From Molanna angustata (lineage: Eukaryota; Arthropoda; Insecta; Trichoptera; Molannidae): a stretch of DNA of 64,000 nt. The DNA is taken from positions 22,283,914 to 22,347,913 of the forward strand of contig OY754967.1 in assembly GCA_963576475.1 (NCBI GenBank), given 5' to 3'. The position numbers and the translations under genes were made by a program. The notes beneath the pieces were generated by a model, which worked only from the letters and a program-made list of their open reading frames with translations, ran no database searches and was not told the DNA's origin. Of the stretch, positions 23,201-35,200 are shown in pieces; the stretch's first letter is position 1; the number at the start of each line of letters is the position of its first letter.

Positions 23201-26200
23201 TCTTATACATGTTCGTCTGTTGTTCATGCTTCTTACATTTCCATCTTTCAAAATATCGTTTACATGGTCGTGCCATCCTTTTCTTGGGCGCCCGCGACCT
23301 CTTATTCCGTTCCTGTCAGCTTTGTATATTTTCTTCGTCAGGCGTTCTTCGTTCATTCTCCCCAAGTGGCCAAACCATCTCAATGTGTTAACTTTCATTC
23401 TGTTAATTACATCTTTCTTTATCTTACATTCTTTCCTTGTATCTTCATTCCGAACTCTATCATACATCGTTCTGTTACAAATTCTTCTAAGCGATCTCAT
23501 TTCAACTGCATTTATTCTGCTTTCGTGCGACTTCTGCCATGTCCAGGTCTCACTTGCATACGTCAGGGTTGGCACTACGATTGCGTTATGAATGGCAACT
23601 TTAGCGTCTCTTGATATGTTGCGATCATTTATAACTGGTCTAAGTGCTCCATTCACTCTGTTTCCTGCCATAACTCTTCTTTCAATATCCTTATCAGGCC
23701 GTCCATTCCGTTGGAACATACTACCCAGATAGACATACTCGTCGACTTGTTCAAGCCATTCATTCTCTACTTTTATTTGACACACTGTTCTGCTTTCACT
23801 CTTCTCAAAGACCATTACCTTTGATTTGCTGGCATTCATTTTAAGTCCGTTTTCTATGCATCCTTCATATACCATACTTACAAGATACTGTAACTCTTCC
23901 ATACTTTCTGCTAACAATACTTTGTCGTCTGCATACATCAGATCACGTACTGTTACAGTACTCAGTTTCAGACCCTTACTTTCATACTTAAGGGCTCTTA
24001 TGCAGAAATCAATATAGAGATTAAAGAGCCAAGGGGACAACACGCACCCCTGTCTAACGCCATTATTTATAGAGAACCAAGTTGTTGTTGTGTCGTTAAC
24101 ACGAACACATGCTTTGCTGTTCTCATATAATGAAGCGATTGCACGTATCAGCTTACTCTTCACTCCGTACATCGATAGTATATTCCATAGTTTTTCTCTT
24201 ACAACTTTATCATAGGCCTTTTCAAGGTCTATAAAGGCGCAGAAAAGTTTTTGGTTTTTACCCAAAACCTTTTCTGTGACCATACGTAAGGAAAAAATTT
24301 GGTCTATACATCCTCTGCCGCCAACAAAAGCCCCTTGAGCTTCCCAAATCTTGCTCTCTGTAACCTTTCGTACTCTTTGATCCAGGATCCTTGCATACAT
24401 CTTACCAACTGAGCTTAGCAAACTTATGGCTCTATAGTTTTTGCAGTCAAGCTTCGATCCTTTACCTTTATACAAAGGTACCACGACTGCATTTCTCCAG
24501 TCTGAGGGAGTGTGTCCTTCTTCCCAACATTTGTTGAAAAGAGAGATACACCACTCCAACGTCTGTTCGCCGCCATATTTTATAAGTTCAGCTGATACAC
24601 TGTCATACCCGGCAGCTTTCCCCGCTTTCGCGTGTTTTACTGCTTCAAACACTTCTTCTTGCGTTATTTCATCCTTATCATCTTCACTTACTTGCCATGT
24701 TCTCTGATTCACGTCCCCTCTTACTCCGCTATCATACAGTTCCTCAAAATATTCTTTCCATCGCTCTTTCACGCCATCTTCGTCCATAATTATTTTTCCA
24801 TCTTTATCATTTATTCCTTTCGAAGCTTTCACAGTTCCATTTTTTCTTTTCGCTACGCCTTTCCAGAACATTTTCATGTTTCCAGGAAAGTCGCTGGCTA
24901 TTTTCAGGCTTTCTTTCTCTTTTATACCATCTTTTTCCCTTTTTACTGTGTCTTTGACTACTTTCTTGCATACTTTATAATTCTCTTTTGCTCTTTCTTC
25001 ATTATTCGATCCTTTCGCGGCTAATAATGCCATCCATGCTTTCTTCTTTTCACCCACAACTATCTTAACACTCTCATTCCACCAAGCATCGCCTTTCTTT
25101 CCACCTCTTTTAGCAATACCACAGATCTTCTTCGATGTCTTACACACGGTCTCTTTCAGCGTCGTCCATGCTTCCTCAATATTTCTTCTACTGTGTATTG
25201 CTTTAAAGAGTTCGTTTCCGGTCTCTTTTGCATACTGATTTCTTACACTCTCATCTTGCAGCCTTTCTACCTTGGTTCGCATCGGTGGATCACTTCGGTG
25301 TGTTTTAGAGCGCCACCCGGTAAACAAATCAATTCTTGATATTACCAAGTAGTGGTCTGTCTCCAGTTCTGCGCCCCTATACACTCTAGTATCCACTGTC
25401 GCTTTCCTTAGTGCGGCGTCAACACATACATAGTCAATTATCGACCTTTCATTCCCTCTTTCCCATGTATACTGGTGAATTCTTTTGTGGCTGAATACTG
25501 AGTTCGCCACAAACAGATTCCCTTCCGTGCATACTTCCAATAGTCTTTTACCATTGTCATTCACTCTAATATCGCCGTGAGGTCCAAGGACTGACTCAAA
25601 ATCTTTCCTACGGACACCCACCCATCCATTTAGATCTCCAGTCAGAATCACTCTTTTATTATCCTTTTTTTCGTTCATTATCTCGGTCACACTGTTCCAG
25701 AAATCATCCTTTTCACTCTCACTATCGGAGTTTCCGGGCGCATATCCTATTATTAGGAATACGCTTGTAATTCCGATCTTCAGCCTTACCCACATGAGTC
25801 TAGAGTTTTTTAGCTTGTACTCTTTCATACATTTCCCCATTCGTTTCGCTAGAATCACACCAACTCCTTTGCATGCAAATTCGTCACTTTTCACTCCCGA
25901 CCATAGTTCTATCATACCATCATTCCTAACGTTCATCCCTCTACCTTTCTTTTTTGTCTCACTTACACACAATACATCTATTTCTTTACCTTTTATTACG
26001 TCGCACAATTCATTCACCTTTCTATCCATTCCTCCTCTTATATTCCAGACTCCCAATCTGCACTCGGCTCTCCTCTTTTCGCCTACCCCCTGGACCGTAA
26101 CATGACGAGTGGCGGGCTTCATCGATGTTCTCCCGGCAGAGCCCAGGGGGTTTTTCTTGATTCAGCTATCCATTCATCACACTTTCATATACTTCATCTG

Positions 26201-29200
26201 ATATAAAACACACATTTTTTCCTTAGATTATTTTAACACTTATTTACATATAATTACACTATTTAAGTCCCAACTTTTGTCTTTTCTCACCGCTTACATT
26301 TGTATTATCTTACCAAGTAACTTATACAACTAGTTATTTCTTATTCTTAGCTTAATAGTTCACTTAATATAATTAACGATTACAATTATTACCTATATCT
26401 TACTCACTATTTCACTTATTTTATGTACCTACTACAAATTTACTAGTTCTGGTACGCACGTGTCTTTTCACTGTTTACACCTCTCTATGTACTTCCTCTT
26501 TCACACTTTGCTTCGCTTCCTCACTTCACTGCGTAGCACTTTTACCTGGACAGAGTCATTTTTTGTCTTAAGCAGGGCATGTCACTTTGAGAGAAGGTTA
26601 TCTATCGGGCAACCCGAGACAGGATAATTTACGGGTACTTTTCAGGAAACCATTCCACAGTCACTCCCGTTCATCTACTGCGGTATGTTTTTAGTAATGT
26701 AGGTATTCCTTTTTCCAGCCGATCGTGTAAAAATTGGTCTTTTCCTTGTCCACTGATTTATCTTCTAATTATTTCAAAAATGGCATCGTATCATGGCATA
26801 TTGTTCCCACCCATACTGTCATACTAATTGACCGTCTTTTTTCTGGGGACATTCGCACTCACACACAAAAACCACCATTACAGAGAATATCGATGAATGT
26901 CGGTCGGTTGGGCTGCGTCCAACATGTGGTCACCGTCTGTGGGCCGTTAAGCCCAGCTTCAAGGGGCAGGTACACAGGTCTGTTGACAAACTCACTTAGT
27001 CACACACATTAACACTTTGTAATAAACTATATAAAACTGCTTTTGTCCACATATCGATTTATAGAAATACTTAATAATTACATATATGATAGGCAAAATT
27101 ACACTACATCTACTGTACTAAAAATTAAGGCTGTCCGACTATAATATCCGCCGTAAAATTTACTGGGACCCGAGAGTGCGTAGAAACGCACCCGGCCGCC
27201 ACGGCCGCCGCAAAATCACGCAAATTTTTAGAAATTAATTAATAAAAATAAAATAAAAGACAACATTGTAAGCATCCAGGTATCTACCAAATTTATCCAC
27301 ACTCCTTCAAACTTACATAGACTAACCCACATATTTATGTAAGTATTGTCAAATGAGTAGAAATGAGCGTTTAAACGAAAGCTGATTAAAATAAAATATT
27401 CGTTTAAAAAATAATCAATCAAACGCTATTAATATAAAACTATCTTCGTTTAAAGTTACGAGTGCAAAAACGATTTTTAATAATATCGTTTTTTTGTATG
27501 TTAACAGAAGATATTGTGATATTAAATTTTGTTTCAATAAGCAGTTTTTTTTATATCTAAGTTAATGAATAAAAAAAAAACAGAATTTTACATATTTAAG
27601 TTAATGTTCAAAACCTGAATACCTAATATAAATTGAAAGTCAAATTCATTAATATATGTATTTTGGGAAAGATTGAAATGATGATAACAGTTTGAGAACT
27701 GGAGGCGTATATTCATGCATGCGGGGTAAGATCGAAATATCGAAAAACTATTATTTGAATTTATGCCAGTTTGAGAATAATTTTGGTCAAAAAAATATTT
27801 GATTTGGTTAATAGGGGAACAAAGAAAGTATATTAAATACATACATACCATCACGCCATGTCCCTCGCGGGGTAGGCAGAGAACCGAACGCCACATTTTT
27901 CTATCTTGACACGCATTCATCGCCTCATCAACATTCATACATCGTCTTATACATGTTCGTCTGTTGTTCACGCTTCTTACAGTTCCATCTTTCAAAATAT
28001 CGTTTACATGGTCGTGCCATCCTTTTCTTGGGCGCCCACGACCTTTTATTCCGTTCCTGTCAGCTTTGTATATTTTCTTCGTCAGGCGTTCTTCGTTCAT
28101 TCTCCCCAAGTGGCCAAACCATCTCAATGTGTTAACTTTCATTCTGTTAATTACATCTTTCTTTATCTTACATTCTTTCCTTGTATCTTCATTCCGAACT
28201 CTATCATACATCGTTCTGTTACAAATTCTTCTAAGCGATCTCATTTCAACTGCATTTATTCTGCTTTCGTGCGACTTCTGCCATGTCCAGGTCTCACTTG
28301 CATACGTCAGGGTTGGCACTACGATTGCGTTATGAATGGCAACTTTAGCGTCTCTTGATATGTTGCGATCATTTATAACTGGTCTAAGTGCTCCATTCAC
28401 TCTGTTTCCTGCCATAACTCTTCTTTCAATATCCTTATCAGGCCGTCCATTCCGTTGGAACATACTACCCAGATAGACATACTCGTCGACTTGTTCAAGC
28501 CATTCATTCTCTACTTTTATTCGACACACTGTTCTGCTTTCACTCTTTTCAAAGACCATTACCTTTGATTTGCTGGCATTCATTTTAAGTCCGTTTTCTA
28601 TGCATCCTTCATATACCATACTTACAAGATACTGTAACTCTTCCATACTTTCTGCTAACAATACTTTGTCGTCTGCATACATCAGATCACATACTGTTAC
28701 AGTACTCAGTTTCAGACCCTTACTTTCATACTTAAGGGCTCTTATGCAGAAATCAATGTAGAGATTAAAGAGCCAAGGAGACAACACGCACCCCTGTCTA
28801 ACGCCATTATTTATAGAGAACCAAGTTGTTGTTGTGTCGTTAACACGAACACATGCTTTGCTGTTCTCATATAATGAGGCGATTGCACGTATCAGCTTAC
28901 TCTTCACTCCGTACATCGATAGTATATTCCATAGTTTTTCTCTTACAACTTTATCATAGGCCTTTTCAAGGTCTATAAAGGCGCAGAAAAGTTTTTGGTT
29001 TTTACCCAAAACCTTTTCTGTGACCATACGTAAAGAAAAAATTTGGTCTATACATCCTCTGCCGCCAACAAAAGCCCCTTGAGCATCCCAAATCTTGCTC
29101 TCTGTAACCTTTCGTACTCTTTGATCTAGGATCCTTGCATACATCTTACCAACTGAGCTTAGCAAACTTATGGCTCTATAGTTTTTGCAGTCGAGCTTCG

Positions 29201-32200
29201 ATCCTTTACCTTTATACAAAGGTACCACGACTGCATTTCTCCAGTCTGAGGGAGTGTGTCCTTCTTCCCAACATTTGTTGAAAAGAGAGAGACACCACTC
29301 CAACGTCTGTTCGCCGCCATATTTTATAAGTTCAGCTGATACACTGTCATACCCGGCAGCTTTCCCCGCTTTCGCGTGTTTTACTGCTTCAAACACTTCT
29401 TCTTGCGTTATTTCATCCTTATCATCTTCACTTACTTGCCATGTTCTCTGACTCACGTCCCCTCTTACTCCGCTATCATATAGTTCCTCGAAATATTCTT
29501 TCCATCGCTCTTTCAAGAAAGTATATTAAAATAATTATAATACCTTATAATGTTTATTAAAGATTTTAGAAGATATTCCGATCTTGCCCCTCAAATGTCC
29601 GATCTTACCCCACAGAAAATTAAAATAAAGCTATTTTTTCAAACCTTTTTTAAAGAAAGTATAACCGCTATGATGCTCTAAATAATTTTATATTGGAAAA
29701 AAATAGTTTTCTTGGCTTAAAAAACGTTTTTTGTTTACTAACTCTGATAGATTATGTGTGAAAAAATATACAACAAACTTCACACACTTTGCTAAAAAAC
29801 CATCCGATCTTCCCCCAACTCACCTTATGTCCTTGTTAAACAAGTACATATACATCTTCCTACGTTCCTTAAAATAAGCAAATAAATGCTTGTGCTACAG
29901 GTGAACGAAATCGGTCGAGGCAGGATTCGAACTCGCGACCACTGGGTTACTATCCCAGCGCGCTAACCGCTCTGCCATCGACCCATCTTATTTATTCTTT
30001 AATTAGGTAAATTTTATTTTATTTGAAAAAAGGACGGAACACAATACATGAATACAATATTATTAAAGAACAGCTTAATATTAAGCGCAGCGGAGGCAGT
30101 GCTTCAGACAGATTTTAGTATTCTATATAGGAATTCATGCATGTGCATCGGACCGTAGGCAATAACAATGTCGTTACTAGAAGACTAAAATCCGATTCAT
30201 CTGCTGCGCCTCTATGGATGCTAAGCTTAAGTTTGGGTGCACACATAGGGAGTAACTCTTCTCTATGTGTCCTGTCGGGTCCCCCAGACGTTGACGATCA
30301 CTCGGGAGAAACTTTCCCTGACCTGTGCGGTGCGGAACAAGTCCTCCACACGCCTCATTCCAGTCCACTCCCGAATGTTACGTTGCCAGGATAACTGCTT
30401 CCTGCTGACCCCTCTACGGCCCTCAATCTTTCCTTTTATGATCAACTGTACGATCGAGTATTTTTCGCCTCTCATTATGTGACCAAAATATGAAGTCTTA
30501 CTTGATTGTCCTATTGACTGTCGTGAACAACTGTCTGTCAGTATTAGCTCTACGCAAGACTTCAACGTTGCTCACCATGTCGGTCCAGGATATCCTTAGC
30601 ATTCTACGATGAATCCACATTTCGAACGCTTCCAGTCGGTTTATATGATACCAACCTTGAGGGTCCATGCCTCAACACCGTAGAGCAGGACCGACCATAC
30701 ATAGCATTTGATCATCCTTTGGCGTAGTTTTAGATTGATGTCGTCGTTACAGAGGAGATTTCTCATTTTATTAAAAGAATTACGGGCCGCTTCTATCCTG
30801 CATTTTATTTCTATATCAGGGTCTAGGTTTTCGGTAATAATACTGCCCAGGTCAAGGGCCTGCCTTTAGCAAAATCTTCATACAAAATCTGTATGTACCT
30901 TTGAAGCCAGATTCGTTTGACGTTTGTTCCACCAAAGATAAAATAGAAGAAACTTATAGACAGTAGGGATGGGAAATGACATATAATATTAATGTGAATT
31001 CCCAAAATATATTTTTATTATAAATACATATACATAACACAATTTCATTAACATATACATATCTACGACAGCAGGTAATAAAAATTTAATTTATTATGTA
31101 AGAAACTAAATTTACTTCAATGAAATTGAAGATTTTAATTTGAATACTTTGTAAAACTCGCCTATTTGAGTTTTTCATAAACCAAATATTATATTCTTCA
31201 ATTGAACTTTGTATGAAGTTTTTTTTGTCAATTAAATATACAAGCGGCGCGTTTGTCTTCTTGGTAAGATACAATAAAAAACGCTTCGCTAGTATTTTTT
31301 TATAAGAATGAAAAATAAATGCAAAAATTAATATGCCTAATAACTAGAAACTTGAATTTTTCGCGTTTGCGATAAACTTGATTTTATTCGCGAATTGCAT
31401 AGTTTTTTCGTAAATAACGCGAATTCTCAAGTTTTAGAAAAATAAAACCGAAATTTAGATTTTTTACAACATTTTCGTAATGAAACACATCCTTTTACTT
31501 ATACATATTTTGCAATATGCACAATTAAAAGAGTATTATTGAATATATAATTTCTGCGGGTGAAATCGACAAAACCCACATTCAATGTATTTAATGGTAT
31601 TATTTTTTTTTAGATAAATGTATTTCAATAGGAAATACTGTTTACATCGATTTCTTAACAATAACATCACTTTAACATCGATTTTGTAAAAAAAATAACA
31701 CTGCTTTTGAGGAAAAATAACACCGAAAAATTAAGGTCTACAATAACTAAAAACATACAAAAAATAACGAAAAGTTCCGTTTGTTGCATCTTGATTAAGA
31801 GACTAACATCATTATTTAATGTTGAGTGACAATGGAGGTTGTACAAAAGAAACAGATATAGGCTGAAATATATTTTATTAAAAAAAAATCCGCCAATTCT
31901 ATTAGGCTTACAAAGAAAACTGGTAAGCTTGCAAAAAAATTAAGAAGGAACAATATTCAATGGTATCTATATACTCACTGGTGCCACGCGATTGTAATCG
32001 GCACGCGTATTTACGCGTGTTGAATTCAAGGCAATTAATTATTGAATATGGAACATATATAGCCATGAAGTTGGCGCGCTATTTCATTTCGCTCGAATTT
32101 CGTCTGTCACTGTCACATTTGTATTTTGTTCACAGATTATATGGTATTAATCAGTAATTTGTTTTAATCTTTAAGTACTTAATATGGAAATTAAAATTGT

Positions 32201-35200
32201 TATTTTGGACAATTTTAAAATTGTAAAATACGAAGGAGACAAGGATAATATTACCAATGTAAAATTCGATGCTCTATATCTTGTGAACGTAATTACGACG
32301 CAAAGTGTGATTATTTCATTGAAAAATTCATGAGTACCAATTTCATACAAAAAAAAATCTTAATGATTTTTTTTTATATAAATTTCTCTTTTGCTGGGAA
32401 TCGAACGGACGTGTTTCATTACGAAAATGTCGTAAAAAATCTAAATTTCGGTTTTATTTTTCTAAAACTTGAGAATTCGCGTTATTTACGAAAAAACTAT
32501 GCAATTCGCGAATAAAATCAAGTTTCTAGTTATTAGGCATATTAATTTTTGCATTTATTTTTCATTCTTATAAAAAAATACTAGCGAAGCGTTTTTTATT
32601 GTATCTTACCAAGAAGACAAACGCGCCGCTTGTATATTTAATTGACAAAAAAACTTCATACAAAGTTCAATTGAAGAATATAATATTTGGTTTATGAAAA
32701 ACTCAAATAGGCGAGTTTTACAAAGTATTCAAATTAAAATCTTCAATTTCATTGAAGTAAATTTAGTTTCTTACATAATAAATTAAATTTTTATTACCTG
32801 CTGTCGTAGATATGTATATGTTAATGAAATTGTGTTATGTATATGTATTTATAATAAAAATATATTTTGGGAATTCACATTAATATTATATGTCATTTCC
32901 CATCCCTACTGTCTATAAGTTTCTTCTATTTTATCTTTGGTGGAACAAACGTCAAACGAATCTGGCTTCAAATATTTCGCATATAGGCGCCTCCATCATA
33001 TTTACTCCTCCAAGGCCCAGGTATTTAAATTGTTTAACCCTTTCAATGTCAACACCGCCCAAATTGAGGCGTACGTTTGAGTGGCTCTCCCGACTAAAAA
33101 TCATCATTTTGGTCTTGCTGACATTCATATTCAAACCGTAGCGTTCGCCAGCGGAGTTGATTTTATTTAGGAGTTGTTGGAGGTCCTCAGCACTATCTGC
33201 AAGTAAAACAGTATCATCTGTATATCTTATGTTGCTGATGGCTACACCGTTAACCTTAACTCATATCCACATCAGCAAGCGCCTGTTTGAAGACCAGATC
33301 AGAGTACATATTGAACAGTATAGGTGACAATTCACATCCCTGCCGGACTCCCCGCTGTATGGGAATACACTGAGAAGTGACTCCATTTCCTCCAAGTCGG
33401 ATAACAGCATTTTTGTCCCAGTACAGGTTTTTAATTATTCTAATGTCCTTGTCATCTACGCCACACCTTTTAATCAATTCTGTATGTTTTACGCCAGTGG
33501 TCCCCAACCTATGGGCCGCGGCCCGGTACCGGGCCGTGGACCAAATGGTACTGGGCCGCGCCACCTGCTTAAAAATCAAAATAATTTTTTGAAATTTGTT
33601 TACATTATATAGCTTAAAATAATTATTCCGTTAAAAACCAACATAATACCTTCGAAGTAAAACAACACCACTCTGCCATAATATGCATGCCGAATGCGGA
33701 GACGTTTTTTGTCAAACTGGTCGCTCCTTGACTCCGAAGGCGGTCTTGCTCCGAATGTCCTCAGGAATCTGTCCCTTCAGGGTAAAATGACAACTATTTT
33801 CAAGTTGGCAGACAAAGTAGCTGCGTTTAAAGCCAAACTGGAGTTGTGGGAACGGCGCGTGAACAGAGGCGTTTTGGACATGTTCCAGATATTGATGGGA
33901 ATTTTAGGCGAGACTGAGCCAGAGCAATCATTCTCCCAGTCGGTGCAAGATCATCTCTCTTTAGTTTTGAAAGAGTTTGAGCGCTACTTCCCAACAAAAA
34001 ATGACCCCACACCACAACACTAAAATCCCAAACATTATACATTGGCCCTCGAAGATGTCTTCAAAACTCTTGATTGGTCTAAGAAAAGCCATTTAATTGT
34101 AGAGTTTCATTTAGTTTGAATTTTATCCTAATATTAAACCCTAATCGTTCTCGCAATTATTTTCTCTTTCTTGGAAAAACATACTTTCAATCTTCCTGTT
34201 GAGCCTTAAAAATAAAGAAAATACCCATGAATCAAAAAAAAATATATCAAACGTCTGGAATAATCCTTCATTGTTATTATATATTTTTTTCTTAATTTTC
34301 CCCACAAACCTTGTATTTTTTGTTCTCTTTACTACTTTTATTTGTCACTACAACTTATGTATGTATGTACCACAATTGTAATTTTTTATTCATTCCTTTA
34401 AAAATAAAAAAAATATTATATTTTACTATGAATAAATATTTTTAGCGAATTTTCCCTCCCCAAATACAAGAACCTTGTTCTTTCTTTATGGTGAGGAACC
34501 AGAATTTATTAATTTATGTTTATTGTTTATTCTTAATTTTTATATTTCTCCTCCCCCAATGTAACCCCCCCCCTACCATCAGTGGGCCGCGATGAAATTA
34601 TCAAACGCTGACCGGTCCGCGGCGACAAAAAGGTTGGGGACCACTGTTTTACGCGATCAAAAGCCTTTTCGTAATCAATAAAACAGGCATATATGTCTTT
34701 CCTTTGGTCATAACATTTTTGTAGTAATATATTTATTGTTGTCAGCGCTTCACGGGTTCCAAAGCCATTCCTAAACCCAAACTTTGTGCCATCCAGGTCA
34801 CATTCACATTTAAGCCTTATCCTAGCATGTATAATCTTCAGAAATAATTTCAGAATGTGGCTCATAAGGCTAATAAGGCGATAGTCATTACATTTTTTCG
34901 GGTGTTGCTTTTTCGGTAAAGTAATAAACAATGATGTCAGCCAGTCTTGGGGGATAATCCGTGTCATAAATGTTATTAAACAAATCAAGTAGACAGTGTA
35001 TATTATCTTTTAAAATGTTATTAAACAAATCAAGTAGACAGTTTTTCATTAATCAATGTGTATAGTAAACAATGTGTATAGTTGTCGCCAAATAACTTGA
35101 ACTTGTAGCCGAGAAGGGAGGCGATTTGCAGGTAAACCAACAAAGTAAAAAGACAAATTTGCGCTCTGCGCAACCGGAAGCTCGTTCAAGATGTTTGGCG

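Larger units (their letters stand above)
20828..29825. mobile_element. Inverted-repeat DNA element with nested retroelements, TA target duplication
   Basis: The left end AGGTGAGTTGGGGGAAGATC at 20828 is exactly inverted at the right end (GATCTTCCCCCAACTCACCT, ending 29825), and TA flanks both sides (20826-20827, 29826-29827). Removing the four recognised insertions and their target duplications leaves about 1.6 kb, so the original was a non-autonomous element. GGGG(T/A)AAGATCG-like motifs recur through it in both orientations. The TA duplication would fit a Tc1/mariner-like or related transposase; the superfamily is not identified. It sits in MRT4 intron 1. Confidence 0.8.
30130..35045 (-). 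pseudogene. Old LINE (endonuclease/RT type), broken by two insertions
   Basis: Minus-strand RT pieces appear in order. First comes [16 protein letters not shown] with [24 protein letters not shown] and [11 protein letters not shown] (34990-34650). Next are [30 protein letters not shown] (33490-33250), a catalytic box [13 protein letters not shown] (about 33220) and [14 protein letters not shown] with FKYLG (to 33020). The tail after the second gap includes [25 protein letters not shown] and [11 protein letters not shown] (30850-30260). Frames rejoin cleanly if the hAT (33495-34646) and fold-back (30853-33014) insertions are removed. A 43-bp tandem duplication lies near 34970-35042. YTDD replaces the usual YADD. 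The N-terminal endonuclease is missing. Confidence 0.85.

Noticed and set aside
23162..29451. Plus-strand ORFs across the two RTE copies (for example 23162-23614, 24632-25024, 27906-28358)
   Set aside because: They are antisense shadows of the minus-strand RT frame, appear in the same places in both copies and contain low-complexity Ser/Phe-rich translations.
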